64,000 nt of DNA from Takakia lepidozioides (Eukaryota; Streptophyta; Takakiopsida; Takakiales; Takakiaceae). The position numbers and the translations under genes were made by a program. Of the stretch, positions 12,835 through 24,800 are shown in pieces. The DNA lies in assembly GCA_030704615.1 (NCBI GenBank), contig CM060731.1, forward strand, positions 14,072,001 to 14,136,000, read 5' to 3'. Every line of letters begins with the position of its first letter. Position 1 is the first letter of the stretch. Under the pieces are notes generated by a model. That model was given only the letters and a program-made list of their open reading frames with translations. It searched no databases and was not told where the DNA came from.

Positions 12835-15800
12835 GCAGGTTAGCATGTCTTCCTGGAACATCAGGGGCCTGGGTTCTGACCAGAGGGCTCTCAAAAAGGT
12901 CAGGCTCTCAGCCTGGCTGGCACCTCTCATCACTACTCAGGCTATCGTCTTTCTCCAAGAACATCCTAAAGCTCACCAATCAGTTATGGCCTAAAGCTTT
13001 GGCTCTCTTGAAACCCTCTATTGAAGGAACTAGAGGAGGGACAACAATTCTTTTGTCCCCTTCCATCCACCAATTTTTCATCAAAGACGAGATCTGGGAA
13101 CCAGGGAGAGCACAATTCTGCTCCCTAAGATTCCCCAATGACACTGAGCCCACAGGTTTTATCAACATTTATGCGCCAAACGATTCTCCTCTCAGAGCGG
13201 ATCTCTGGGCCAAGATAAACCTCTAGATGGCGTATCACAGTGACATCTGCAGATGGATCGTGGCGAGTGATTTCAACATGGTAGAAAAGGAATCTGACAG
13301 AATGGAGAGTTCTGCAACTCACCTAAGCCCTGAAGAAGACCTCTCCTGGCAGTCTCTAATCCAGTCTCACAGCTTGGCAGAATTAGAAAGACCCCCCAGT
13401 GACCCAATGGGAGCTAACCCTTTCTTCACCTGGACCAACAACAGAGATATTAATGATCTTTGCATGGCAAGGCTTGACAGATTCTACTCCTCTATTTCCC
13501 TTTCCCCTGCTACCCGTCTATGCCCTCAGGATCCCATTCCCCAAGGTGTTGATCATGCACGAGTGTCTGCATCCCTCACTCTACCCAATTCCCACCCTAG
13601 AGGTAGAGGGATCTACAGGCTCAACTCCTCCCACCTTTGAATCTCTTCCTTCACTGATGGCCTTAAGTCGGCCTGGCTCTCCGCTGCAAACCACAACCCA
13701 TGCCCGGTCCAAAGATTCCAGGCCAAGCTCGCTGCCACTTGCAAAGTCAGTCAAGACCTCCGGGCCATTGCAGAAGCACAAAAAAGGAAGGCCCGAGCCC
13801 TCCAGAAATGCCTAAGTATCTGCCAAAGAAGGGTTGAATCTCAATCCTGCGACGCGCACACGTTTCAGTCATACCTGGAAGCCCGACATAACCTGGACTG
13901 CTACCACATAGAGCAAGAAAACAAAATGAAAATGCAGGCAAGGGTCAACTGGTCAACGAAGGGTGAAAAAATGAACAAATACTTCTTCCAAAAGGTGAAG
14001 CTCCGTAGATCCTCTCAGACAATCTCCCAGCTCTACACGGATCTCCCTGGTAACACTTCTTCCAACCCCAGGCAAATGTGCGCGTCTGCGTTCAATCACT
14101 TCTCCTCTCTGTTTCGGGCAGACTTAAAGGATCATGACTACCCAGACAGGCTTGCTGCTTGCCTTCAAACCATCCCCACTACTTTGAAGGCAGAGGAAGC
14201 GCTCCATCTTGAGGCAAGTCTTACCCCAGAAGAATTAGAGGATGCCCTTAAAGCCCTAAACAACAACAAAGCCCCTGGGATCGACGGTATGCCAGTAGAG
14301 TTCTTCAAATCTCTCTGGTCGACCATCTCCAAGGACTTCTGCGAAATGGCCAATGCCATTAAGGCCCAAGGCTTTATGACTGACTCCATGACTGAGGGGG
14401 TCATAACTCTGCTCTTCAAGAAAGGTGACAGAGCTAACCTTTCCAACTACAGGCCCATCACCTTGCTCAATGTAGCCTACAAGATCATCACCAAGGCCCT
14501 CGCGCTCCGCATTCAGCCCCTTCTCCCATCAATGATCAGGTCTGGTTAGGCAGGCTATGTGAAGGGAAGATACATCCTAGACAACGTCCTCATGGCTCAG
14601 GAGGCTAACCACTATGCAAGCAATTCGGGCTAGGCTCTTGCCCTCTAGCTCCTGGATTTTGAAAAGGCCTTCGACAAGGTAGATTTGTCTTTTCTCATGG
14701 CGGTCTTGAAGAAATCAGGCATCCCAACTGGCTTTCGCCAGTGGGTTCAGATTCTCCTTCAGGGAGCAACCAGCAGAGTCATGATCAACGGGCATCTGTC
14801 CAAGCCCTTCATGCTACAATGCTCAGTCAGACAGGGGTGCCCTCTAGCGCCCTTTCTCTTCTTTTTTGTAGCTGATACCCTTGGTCACATGCTGGACAAT
14901 AACACTCTAGTGAGGGGCCTCAACCTGCAGAACCCAAGAAATAACCACCGCAAACAAGTTAAGGATTCCATGTTTGTAGATGACCTGTCACTTGTCCATC
15001 ACTGGTAGGGCATTAGTTGCCAACCAAATCTTGCTGGCAGGGATCTGGTACTTTGCTTCAACTTGGCCCCGGGTCGAAACTCATCAAGGAAATCAGGAGA
15101 TTAATTAGGAACTTCATCTGGGGAGCGGAGTCTTCCACCCACAATAAAAGGCCCCAAGTATCCTGGGCCCAAATATGTCTTCCAAAAAAAGTGGGAGGCC
15201 TAGGTGTTTTGGATCCAGAATTGCAAATCAAGGCTCTTTTGGGAAAATGGATCCCCAGATTCATAGGGCTGGAGGGCGGCTGGTGGAAGCTCATGGTCAA
15301 TTCCACCATTTCCTCCTCCTCACCCTTGCAACGAGTCCTCTGGCCCGCATCCAATCGCTGGCTGCTGCAAGGCTTCAACCACAAATCTCTTGGTTCCCCT
15401 CTTTGGTCTTCAATCTGGAACTCCTGGAATTCCCTCAGACCATTCTTGAGGAAACAAGACCCTTCCACGTTCCAGGAAACACTAAGACAACACCTGTTCC
15501 TTAATGAACCTAACCCCTCTCTTCTGGAAAAACAAGAAGCTAAGAAATAGGCAGCTTGGGAATCTAGGGGTATCTCGACAGTCAACAATCTATGGGTCAG
15601 CTCCCCCCCAATCGCTACAGCAAGCTTTAGGGACCACCCGCCTTAGATCCGGGATTGCTCAAATCATCCTCTCCATCCCAGACACCTGGAAACTGATTCT
15701 CAGAGCAGGGCAAGGCGATTTTCATCCTGGTCAATGGGTTATGCACAATCCTCCCTCTCTACAGGTCTTCTACGTTTCCGTGGTTTCTCAGCAGTGGTTC

Positions 15801-16824
15801 AAGGGCTTCTGCTTCACAGCGGACGACCTCTCCGGACGTCTTTGTCTTTCTAGTCAGGACCTAGTCACAGTCCCTAATCTCAATTCCACCCTGGTTCATA
15901 TTTGCCAATGGACCTCCCAGGACAAAGTATTCAATCCTACTGCACCCAAAGGTATTAACACCCTTACTTGGCTTAGCAAAGGACCCTTCGTCTTATTTGG
16001 GAATTCTGGCATTTCAACATTGCAACTAGACCCATCAGAATGGAAATAGGCTTTCCAGGAAGAGCTCCACCCCCTGTTCTCATACACTGCAAAGACGGGC
16101 TACAGATGCTCGGTGCAAGCCCTCCTATCTCAAAATGGGAAGGTAGATGGGCTCATGAAAACTTCAATTAGGAGAACTGGAAGGGCATTTGGGCAACCAT
16201 CTGGGATCAGACCAAGCCAGCCAAAATTAGTGCATTCTTATGCAAGTGGCAAACAGGGTTCTCAAGGTGGGCCAGTTTCTGAACTACAAAGATGCGCTCC
16301 TGTGTCACTGCTGCACAAATCAGACAATAGAAACACTAGAACATTGCCTTCTCTACTGTCTGGCACCAGCATCCATCTGGCTGATAGTGCAATGCTTCTA
16401 TAGCTCCTGGGAGGCATTGCAATTTGGATCCATGGCAATCTTACTTAACTATTGCAAAAGCCAAAAATCCAAAGCCACTGACTGCCCTGTCTTTGAGTCT
16501 CTAAGAAGCTCGGTACTTTGGAACATCTGGAAAAGTAGATGTGCATGGGCAATCAACAATGAGAACACCTCTGTGTCAGCAATCTTAACTCTGGTTTTCT
16601 TTGATCTGTTGATTGCTGCTAAAAAGGCGTGGGCCACACTGTGTGCAGAAGCTGCCAAGAAGCCTCAGCGTCTGCCTACCCTCATCTCTGCCTTCCGCGC
16701 CACTTGGGGCAAGGAGGGAATCCTTTGTCGTTGCTTTGATGACCTCACCTGTGTATGGGCAGACAAACTCCCCTGCTGTTGGGAGGGACACAGAGGACTC
16801 CTCTTTGGCCTCCCCGGAATTTGA
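12835..16824 (+). pseudogene. L1 ORF2 remnant (endonuclease, reverse transcriptase, zf-RVT)
   Basis: Pieces in different frames line up as one polyprotein. The endonuclease starts at SSWNIRGLG (about 12846) and continues with FINIYAPND and WIVASDFNMVE. The reverse transcriptase shows NNKAPGIDGMPVEFF, LFKKGDRANLSNYRPITLL, LDFEKAFDKVD, SVRQGCPLAP and FVDDLS, where the YADD-type box has become FVDD. The C-terminal zinc region has CHCCTNQTIETLEHCLLYC near 16300. In-frame stops occur at 14548, 14631 and 15006, among others, with several frameshifts. Non-functional. Confidence 0.85.
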
Positions 16825-17475
16825 AAGATCCGAGATCAACTGGAAACATGTCCGTTCGTCTTCTGCAATGCGGCTCCACTTCCATCGATAGCTTCTTGAT
16901 TCATTCTGGCTCGGCTGCCTCTCTCCACCTCCCCTGATCAGCTCCACCGTCCGCCCCGTTCCACTTCACAATCTCCACAAACGTTCCGTTTCGCGCCTAC
17001 CCTACCCTCTCGTCTCCCCATCTATCTCGTTTTCTCCTTATTTTAACCCTAGTCAAGCACTTGTGCAAGTCTCTTTTGGGGCTTCTTCTTCTTGGCATGC
17101 AGAAGGCGAGTTTGCGCTTTTCCAATGCTTGGTCTTGGACTGGAAGATTACTGGCACTTTCTAGTAGTCCTCTAGTCGGCAGTTCGACTCAGTCTATGTC
17201 TTCTGTCAGGGGGGGGTTCTTTTCCAGGGGTTCACACACCCTCCCTAGGGCTCGCAAACCCAATAATAATAGGCAGCACGCCGATAGAGCACTACTTCTT
17301 CTTACGGAATATCCGGGAAGAATCCTCAGTAACGAACTTCAGTTATCTTGCATGGCTCTCATGCGATATGCCTTATGGCAGCCTCGAGGGTTTTAATTTT
17401 TTTCCTCCAATAATTCAGCAATAAAGTTACCAACCAGGGCCAAGTCCCCTGTTTCTTTTAAAAAAAAAAAAAAAA

Positions 17476-17940
17476 GATCCCTACAACTTATTGCGCCGCC
17501 GCCGCACAAGTTTCCCAGCACGTGCGGATTTGGAGACTTAGCGGCCCGCGGGCAGTGTGTTTTTATTTCATTGTTCCAGCATTGCGGGCTGGAATTCTAC
17601 CACTGCCCATGTGGCGAGAATAACGAGGTGGCACGGTTAGAAAAGTTTTGCTGTACATACCATGTGGCACGTTTTAAACGGTCCGCGCCTTTTGGCGCAA
17701 TACTCGGACTTTACCACCCGTAAATCATTTGTACAAGAAGCTGACCCATTTTAAAGTCAAAATCTGGCGCGGTTTTTCACCAGAAAAAAGAAACACTGGT
17801 AAGTAGCGGATCACCTTTCCGCGCTGTTGCGAAGCACAAGTGCCAACAGGTTACTTTATATTTTCTATATCATATGTATCATGTTTCTGCCAAACAAGCT
17901 CATGCAGTACTATACCTCTATTTAATTATGTGTCATTCCC
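17476..17940. other. Spacer after the L1 element
   Basis: Begins with the right copy of the L1 target duplication (17476-17484). No gene or repeat was recognised in the remaining 450 bases. Confidence 0.5.
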
Positions 17941-18375
17941 ACCAAGTTGTAGCCCAGTGGTAATGGGCACATACCAGTGTTGGCCGGATCTACCCCCTTT
18001 TTTCATATAGGCCGGTTCCGGATATTAAAAGCTTTTGGTTTTAGATATCCGCAGGTTCCGGTATTACCAACATGACAAACAGCGGATCCAGGTATGCATC
18101 CAATTATTAAGTTTAGGGCTGAGATCCGCTAGATATTGACGGGTATTGGCCGGATATCTGCCGGGTATAGGATTTCTTTTTGTATTTTCATATCCGCTGG
18201 TTATGCATCTAACCCGGATACTAAAAAAACGTCGGTTCTGGGTCCGGATACAGGTTCCGGGTACATTGATATCCAGGTTGATATCCTGCTATTGATATCC
18301 TGATGACTCTATATCAGCCCACACATACCACCTGGGAAGAGGTTGTGGGTTTCAATCCACCGATTGGTGTCACAA
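17940..18375 (+). mobile_element. tRNA-derived SINE interrupted by an insertion
   Basis: The left half carries an A-box-like TAGCCCAGTGGTAATGGGC (17951-17969) and the right half a B-box-like GTGGGTTTCAATCCACC (from 18345). Removing 17976-18329 brings the two boxes to normal tRNA spacing. The head must therefore have been whole before the insertion. The SINE body and 3' end beyond 18375 are not recognised. Confidence 0.6.
17976..18321. mobile_element. Small non-autonomous DNA element (MITE) inside the SINE
   Basis: The insertion is flanked by direct repeats CACATACC (17968-17975 and 18322-18329), an 8-bp duplication as made by hAT-type transposases. The left end reads AGTGTTGGCCGG. The interior is full of short repeats around CCGGATAT, GGTTCCGG and GATATCC, like subterminal transposase-binding repeats. 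The right terminal inverted repeat is poor, so the superfamily call is tentative. Confidence 0.55.
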
Positions 18376-18404
18376 AGGTGTAAATTGTAAATTATGGTGG
18401 ATTA

Positions 18405-19441
18405 GGTCTTGCGCATGCGAGATATCTGTCATTCAGTCACTAAACAACAACTCAAGCTCAAAGTTGCTAGACTTACTCAAACTAGAGCAACACCTTCAGC
18501 AACGGCATTCCTGGTAACTCGTCTTGGTGGAAATGGTTCAAAAAACGGCATCCACATTTATCCCTTCGCATTGCAGAAGGATTGTAAGTGGCTCGAGCTC
18601 TCACCTCAAAACATTGCAAAGAGTTCTATGCCAAGCTACAGCTGTTATACGACAAATACAAGTACCCTCCTTCCCACATCTGGAATTCTGATGAAACAGG
18701 TTGTCAGGCTGGCCGAACATCTGGAGCTACGAAGGTTCTCATTTTGTTTGCAATATCGTACGACAATCAACAGAATGGCTTACCATCAATGCTTCTGTCA
18801 ATGTTGAGGGAGGCAGAATCCCCAACTATTTCATATTCAAAGGAAAAGAGCTCAGTGGATCAAAGATTGTGAACCAGGTGCATGTATGGCAGTATAGAAC
18901 AATGGCTCACATTCTTTCACCACAACATTCCAAGATCTTATCTTACAGAATCGACACTTACTCATACTGGATGGACATGGAAGTCATACTTTGGAAGCTA
19001 TTGAGTTTGCAACAACAATCGGTTTGGACATGATAACTCTACCAGCACACACATCTCATGCATTACAGCCATTGGATGTTGTCTGTTTCAAGCCTTTCAA
19101 AACAGAATTTCCGCAATACTCGTGATGTGGAAATGCTGAAAAGAAATTTCATAGAACGAGACAAAACAACCTTGGCTACATGGGTTGACAAGTCTACACA
19201 AGCTTCTCTCACAACTTCCAACATAAAAGTAGGCTTTCGAACAACAAAAATATGGCCATTAAATCCTCTTGCAACGGAAAAGAAGACTGGACCAGCTAAC
19301 CAATTTGTTGAGGGAGATGAAGCGGATGACATTTGTGAAAGTGCGAGTGAAGCTGATGAGGGTGATGAGCCAACTGAGGCTGATGTCTATGCGATCTGCG
19401 GATCAGGCTGTATCTGCCGCAAGCAACCTTGCATGTGCTAA
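18405..19441 (+). pseudogene. DDE_1 (jerky/pogo-type) transposase remnant
   Basis: Blocks in shifting frames match the DDE_1 fold: IWNSDETGCQAGRTSG carries the first catalytic Asp, NASVNVEGGRIPNYFIFKGK follows, then LLILDGHGSHTLEAIEF with the second Asp, and LPAHTSHALQPLDVVCFKPF with the third. The tail is acidic and ends near 19441 with a Cys-rich segment. At least three frameshifts make it non-functional. Members of this family cut and paste Tc1/mariner-superfamily elements. No terminal inverted repeats were identified. Confidence 0.7.
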
Positions 19442-19779
19442 GGTTAATGAAGATCATAGACATTGCACTATGTGAGGTTCCATATTGGTTTAGATTTTGC
19501 CGTGAGAGCCAAAAGGTTGAATTGCAAGTGCTTGAGTAGATTTAGAATCCTCCATGTTTGGTTATGTAGTTGTAGATTTAAGAACCAAGTCGGTGAAATA
19601 TCAAATCCTGAGATCAACGAGGAGGTCTACGAAGTCGCGGAGAGCAACGATGAGGTCGATATCGACACTGATGAGATTGAGTCTGATAGTGGAAGCCAGT
19701 AGCTACTCGGCACATACGTGAATGCTATATCATTCTCTGTTCTTCGCAATTTGAGTTTTATTTGTTTCACTTTATGGCT

Positions 19780-21216
19780 CCCAAAGTTCAACTGAACAAT
19801 GAACAACGGAGAGAGATCTTGTTGTACCATCAAGAATAGTCTACAGAGAGTAAAGTTATGAGCAACAAGGCTTTGAGTGCATGGGCTTCAGAGAAGTTTC
19901 AGTTTACAATATCGAAAATGACCATTGGTAGGCTTTTGAAGAAGAAACTTGAGTACCTTAATCCCGTAAAATCTCTTTCCAAGAGAGTAAGAAAGGCTCT
20001 CTCCCCACGTGTCGAGGAAGCTACTTTATCTTGGTTTAGTCTTATGTAGGAAAGAGCTGCCACCATCACATACGCTTTAATATGTGAGGCTGTCAAACGC
20101 TTTTACTACATAGAACGTCGAGAAGGTGACCGACTCTTGATGTTTTCACATGGATGGCTTCAAAGGTTCAAGAGGAGATTTGCCTTTCGTGGTTACACAA
20201 GGCACGGAGAAGCTGCCTCCGGAAGCAGAGGCACAAATCAGTGTGGTAAGTGGACAAGTTTCTGAATATGCTCCAAGTGATGTCTTTAATAAGGATGAGA
20301 CGGGTTTTTTTTTATAGGCTAGAGCCAAACAAGACTCTTGCAACCAGACGATTGAGTGGGAAAAAACAGTTGAAGGAACGCATCACTGTCGCCTTGACGT
20401 CAAATGTTGATGGAAGTATTAAACTTCCTCCTTTTGTCATCAACAAGTCAGCCAAGCCCCATGCTTTCACTCGCAGAAATATCACCCGACCTTCAAACCT
20501 TGGCATATTGTGGGCCAACAACAAGAAGGCATGGATGACCATTTTATTGTTTTGAAAAATTCTTGCTTGACTTTGAGAGGAGGATGCGACTCGCTGGAAA
20601 AGAGAAAGTGCTCCTGTTTTTTGATAACTTCTTTGGACCTAAGGTGGTCAATATTTCTGAGCATCTACATATCACCACCATTGTTATGTTGCATCCTAAT
20701 ACCACAAGTGGCGGCCCATGGATGCAGGCATCATCAAAAGTTTCAAGGCTCAGTATAAGAGGCTTTTCATAAATCACCAAATTGAGGCTTTGATGGATAA
20801 CATGGACCCCTCTATTGATGTTTATCAAGCCGTGATAATGCTTGAGAAAGCATGGTGTGAATTTGTAACTTGTGACACAATTAGGCATTGCTGGAGGCAT
20901 TGTGGTCTATTTTCCTTACCCAATTTGAATGGCGATGAGAGTAGTCTTTCCCCTGTACATGGTCCCCAGGTTGAGCTTCCAGAGATTAATCGGTTATTAG
21001 AACAGTTTGTGGAGCTCTCGGTCCATCATTGACTCACCTACTACAACTCCTACTATAGATGATCTGGAATATCTTGAGCTTGAATATCAATTCAATTTGA
21101 CTGAGCCATTTGAGCCGATAGATGAGGAAATATGGGATATGGTCACACCAAGTAAAGAAATCCATGAGGTTAACAATTATCTAGGTTTGACTGGATGCGA
21201 CCGAGGCTGCATCTGA
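19780..21216 (+). pseudogene. Second, different DDE_1 (pogo/Tigger-type) transposase remnant
   Basis: It begins with a helix-turn-helix region (ALSAWASEKFQFTISKMTIG), followed by a CENP-B-type second HTH containing FSHGWLQRFKRRF. Then comes the catalytic region: FFYRLEPNKTLATRR, VLLFFDNFFGPKVVNISEH and MLHPNTTSGGP, followed by DAGIIKSFKAQYKRLF. This order is that of pogo/Tigger proteins. A TAG at 20047 and several frame changes break it. The sequence differs clearly from the copy just upstream, so they come from two families and not from one tandem duplication. Confidence 0.7.
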
Positions 21217-21882
21217 TATGGTTCATAGGCCTTTCATGGGCATGTTATTATCGGATACATGCACATGTAATTTGGGTACTTCACACCATCTTCATGTTTT
21301 ACATACTTATTCACTTTGATCTTGTACTACATTAGTTCATAGCAGTCGGAGGTTAAAACAAAATGTCGGAAACTGCATCATAGAAGTAATTTCAAGCAAA
21401 AAAAATCATTTTGCATACCTATAGTATGACATGTGTTACATAAGATCATTGTATAAATATTTATGTAGTCGAGATTCTGGAGTCTTCACACCTTCCTCTT
21501 TGTTGCAGGCCCGTTGCATAGTCTTGCCCTAAGCCCTCCTCTTCCTCGCGCTCTTCCTCTCTTGCACTCTCTCTTGGCTGTAGCTCCTTGCTACATTTGC
21601 TACATCTCTCATGCCATCTATCCTGAAATCCAACTCCCCAACTATGTCTGTGGTTGGAGAGTAATCTCTTGTTATGGTTTTAAGTCTTCAAGACTGCATG
21701 AGGCTGGACCAAGCCAAACAAATTCTATGTCCAAGCCTTAGCTAAGTGTGTCAATCATATATTTTCCCCTTGATTAAAGCAAATGTACTGCACTCAAATT
21801 CTACTTTAGTTTGCCACCTGAAGGAGCCTAATTGGCACTCTCTGGAAGCTTAACAGTGATGGAACTGTTGAGATGTAAAACT
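21217..21882. other. Spacer between the transposase remnant and the RPGRIP1L-like gene
   Basis: Contains the remaining 3' part of the transposon and the downstream flank of the minus-strand gene that ends at 21883. No other gene was recognised. Confidence 0.4.
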
Positions 21883-24800
21883 TCAGAATCTACTATTTGA
21901 GCCACAAATGCAGTGGGTCAGCAATAAATCCAGATTGCCTTGGATATGATGCAGCAGTTTGAGGCCTTGGATCACCACATGAAGCTTCCCAATGGCACCC
22001 TGCTTGGAGCCTCGTCCCATCACCTCCAACTCTGCTGTAGCATGCCCCTTGTCTCGTCCTCTTGCAGCGCTTCCCATAAATTAACCTTCACCAGACAGTT
22101 GATCTTAGTTAACCACAATTGGCCACCCAACACGGATGATTGGATAAAAACAGCAGTACCAATGGTGAGAACCCTGACAATGTGTGTACCCTATGGCGTA
22201 CAGATTGTTGCCAGGCTTTTCCAAAAGCAACAGCAGTTTATAATGCTAGTGGCTCTACTTAAGTTAAAACACTCCAACATATCAAACTAGTTTCCATGCA
22301 GTTTGACATTATAAAAATGGGGTAAGGCCTGCCTAATGTAGCCCCGAAGAAAAGTTGAGTTTCCAAGTGCGTGGCTCACCTGGCAGAAGCCAACATTGAG
22401 GTGCTGATTAGGCTGCTCAGCTTCACCCATAATCTGGAAGGAGATGCATGCCGTCTGCTCCGATTGTAGCAACCTTTTTGTTGCCTCTTGTGCATTGATG
22501 CATCCAGAGAGAATCCTGCAGTCATACAAACTGACGTGTTGAGTAGGCCATAATGTTAACTTGAATCAAAACTCACTACTGTATTCTGATACCTACCAAC
22601 AGCATGAATCAGGACATGCTCGCTTCCTAAGTACACATTGAGGTCTGCTTCAATTGGCCACATTTGTCTCCAATTTTGCTGGATCTGCAAGGGCCCCTCA
22701 GGCAGTTTTATTTTGTCTAACCCACCCAATGATATACAAAACCATAGGCAATGTGAGCACCAACACCAAAGATGGTTACTCCATCTCTGATCTAATATTT
22801 GAAAGAAATCTGACAGGGTGAATACCAAGTGTTAATAAGTAGTAGAGAGTGGTTTGGTCATTGGGCACTGATGGTGTCCGTTGGTCAGATGGGTTACAGA
22901 AATCAGGCAAAAAGTCAAAGAGGACATAGACGCGCTTCACATCACTTAAAATCAGAGGCCCCAGCTCCAGGCTGCGGATGGTTATTATGATATGGTTGCG
23001 TGGGGATGGAAGAGCTAGATTTGTTGGCTCCACTGCAATATTCTTTTTCACATCCCCTGGCTTTCTGGCGTTTGATGTCTTCCTTCTAGTACTTCTCCTG
23101 AGGGTCTGGTTGCCAATCTGTATCAGAAATTCCACATGGAAAGTATGAGAGTTCTTGAGGGTTCTTGAGGGGGAAATTGAAACAGACAGCAACAAAGGAA
23201 GGTTAAGATGTAGGATTCATTGTGCTCTATAATACTGTATGGTCTATGGAGAGGACTTCTTTTGGCAGAAGCTGAAAGCAACGTAATATCTTCATTCCTT
23301 ATTTTACAGTGTGGCATGTCTTAAGAGACTCGAAAAGCTGAGGATACAGTGTCCTCTCTTTATAAGTCTTAACTAGGGAGGACAGCTTAAACATTCAGTA
23401 TACTCTCTATGCAAGTGTGGAGAGATGAAGATAATGTGCTTCGTTGAGTGGTTTTATTGCAGCCCTCTGTAGTGCGAGGAGCATGTTCGTAAACCCTAGA
23501 CCTTTAATTCTTACTGCACTTAATATAAGGCCCTTACGTCTTTCAACAACTGAGGGCTTCCTGAACCATCAGGGCTGTAGATATCAGGACTGGAAGTGAA
23601 GGAAGGGGTCCCTGGAGTGGAAGCTGTGGTCTTAAAGAGGGGGACCGGTATTCTTGAACGTTCTCTCTCTCTGCAGGTTTCAGGAACTCCTACGTAACGG
23701 ACTTTCTACTGCTTTCTGAATCCAGATGAGGTGGACATCACATCCAGACATGACCGCAACAGACTCATTAGGAGAGAGCTTATGGAATTACATGTCAAGA
23801 GAACTTGGAAGCTACCCAATCTCACGACAAAGCTCCACTTCTATCGAGAGACATTCTTGGTGCTCCGCGATGATAGAATCTTGAGATCAAATTACCTTTC
23901 AGCATCCTTATCTCCTTCCCTCCTGAGGGCATTGGGGCGGTTCAGGTGGGTTCCCACAACCTACGGATAGAGACTGGCAGATGGGAAAACCTGCAACGGG
24001 AGGACCGCCTATGTCCAGCTTGCATAGGGCGCAGCAAGGAAATTGAAACTGAAGAACACTTCTTCTTCTACTGCCCTCTGTACTACGAGATCCGTGGGAG
24101 ATTCCACTGTTTATCCAAACTCTCACTGATGTCTTCCACTATGAGGATCAAAAATGCTTGGCAGCCTACCTGCACGAGGCCTTCACCCTTAGACAATCGC
24201 TAGAACATTAATTGTGGTTTCTGGATTTGTTCCTCTCATGTTTTCTTCCATTTTGTCCCATAAGCTCTATGAGCTTTCCGTGGACGTTATAAAGCACCAT
24301 TTCATTTCTCTCTACCTTCTGCATCCCCTCATCCTTGCCCTCGAATCTATTCTCTGTTCCGCTCCAATGCATGGGAGTATGCACCAATATTGCTCCATGG
24401 CACCAAGCAAAAATAATCTGTCATCCTTGCGGCACTTCAAATGTTTTACTATTGTAAACTTTTGCAGGGTTAATCAGATGGTAACTATCAACTACATGAC
24501 TATGTTGATCTGGTAGAGCACTTTCTCACAGAGCAATGTGTGTCCATTAGGCAGTAGTATTTTGTAAGACAATCATCGCAGCCTAGACATTGAACTTATT
24601 CATGTGGGCTTGCAATGGGAGTGTCGGAAGGTGTGCAGGGTGGGAAAGAGAGTAAGATTGTGCACATATGCTGCTAACGGGGGAAGGGACCTTGCAGCAC
24701 TACTAATCTGAGTTCTTGGTGGTACTTTTGAAGGACCCAGCTGATAGGACTAGAGATTCAGTGAAATCGCCCACTAGAACAAATTCCTTGTTCAACTTAT

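Larger units (their letters stand above)
9532..17475 (+). mobile_element. Degenerate full-length-size L1-type LINE
   Basis: About 7.9 kb with the usual plant L1 order: ORF1 with a DUF4283-like region and a CCHC zinc knuckle, then ORF2 with apurinic endonuclease, reverse transcriptase and a C-terminal zf-RVT region, ending in a run of about 18 A after CAGGGCCAAGTCCCCTGTTT. A 9-bp candidate target duplication flanks it. Both open frames are broken many times by stops and shifts, so it cannot move by itself. Plant L1 elements move by target-primed reverse transcription. Its 3' tail is shared with short elements elsewhere in the window. Confidence 0.85.
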
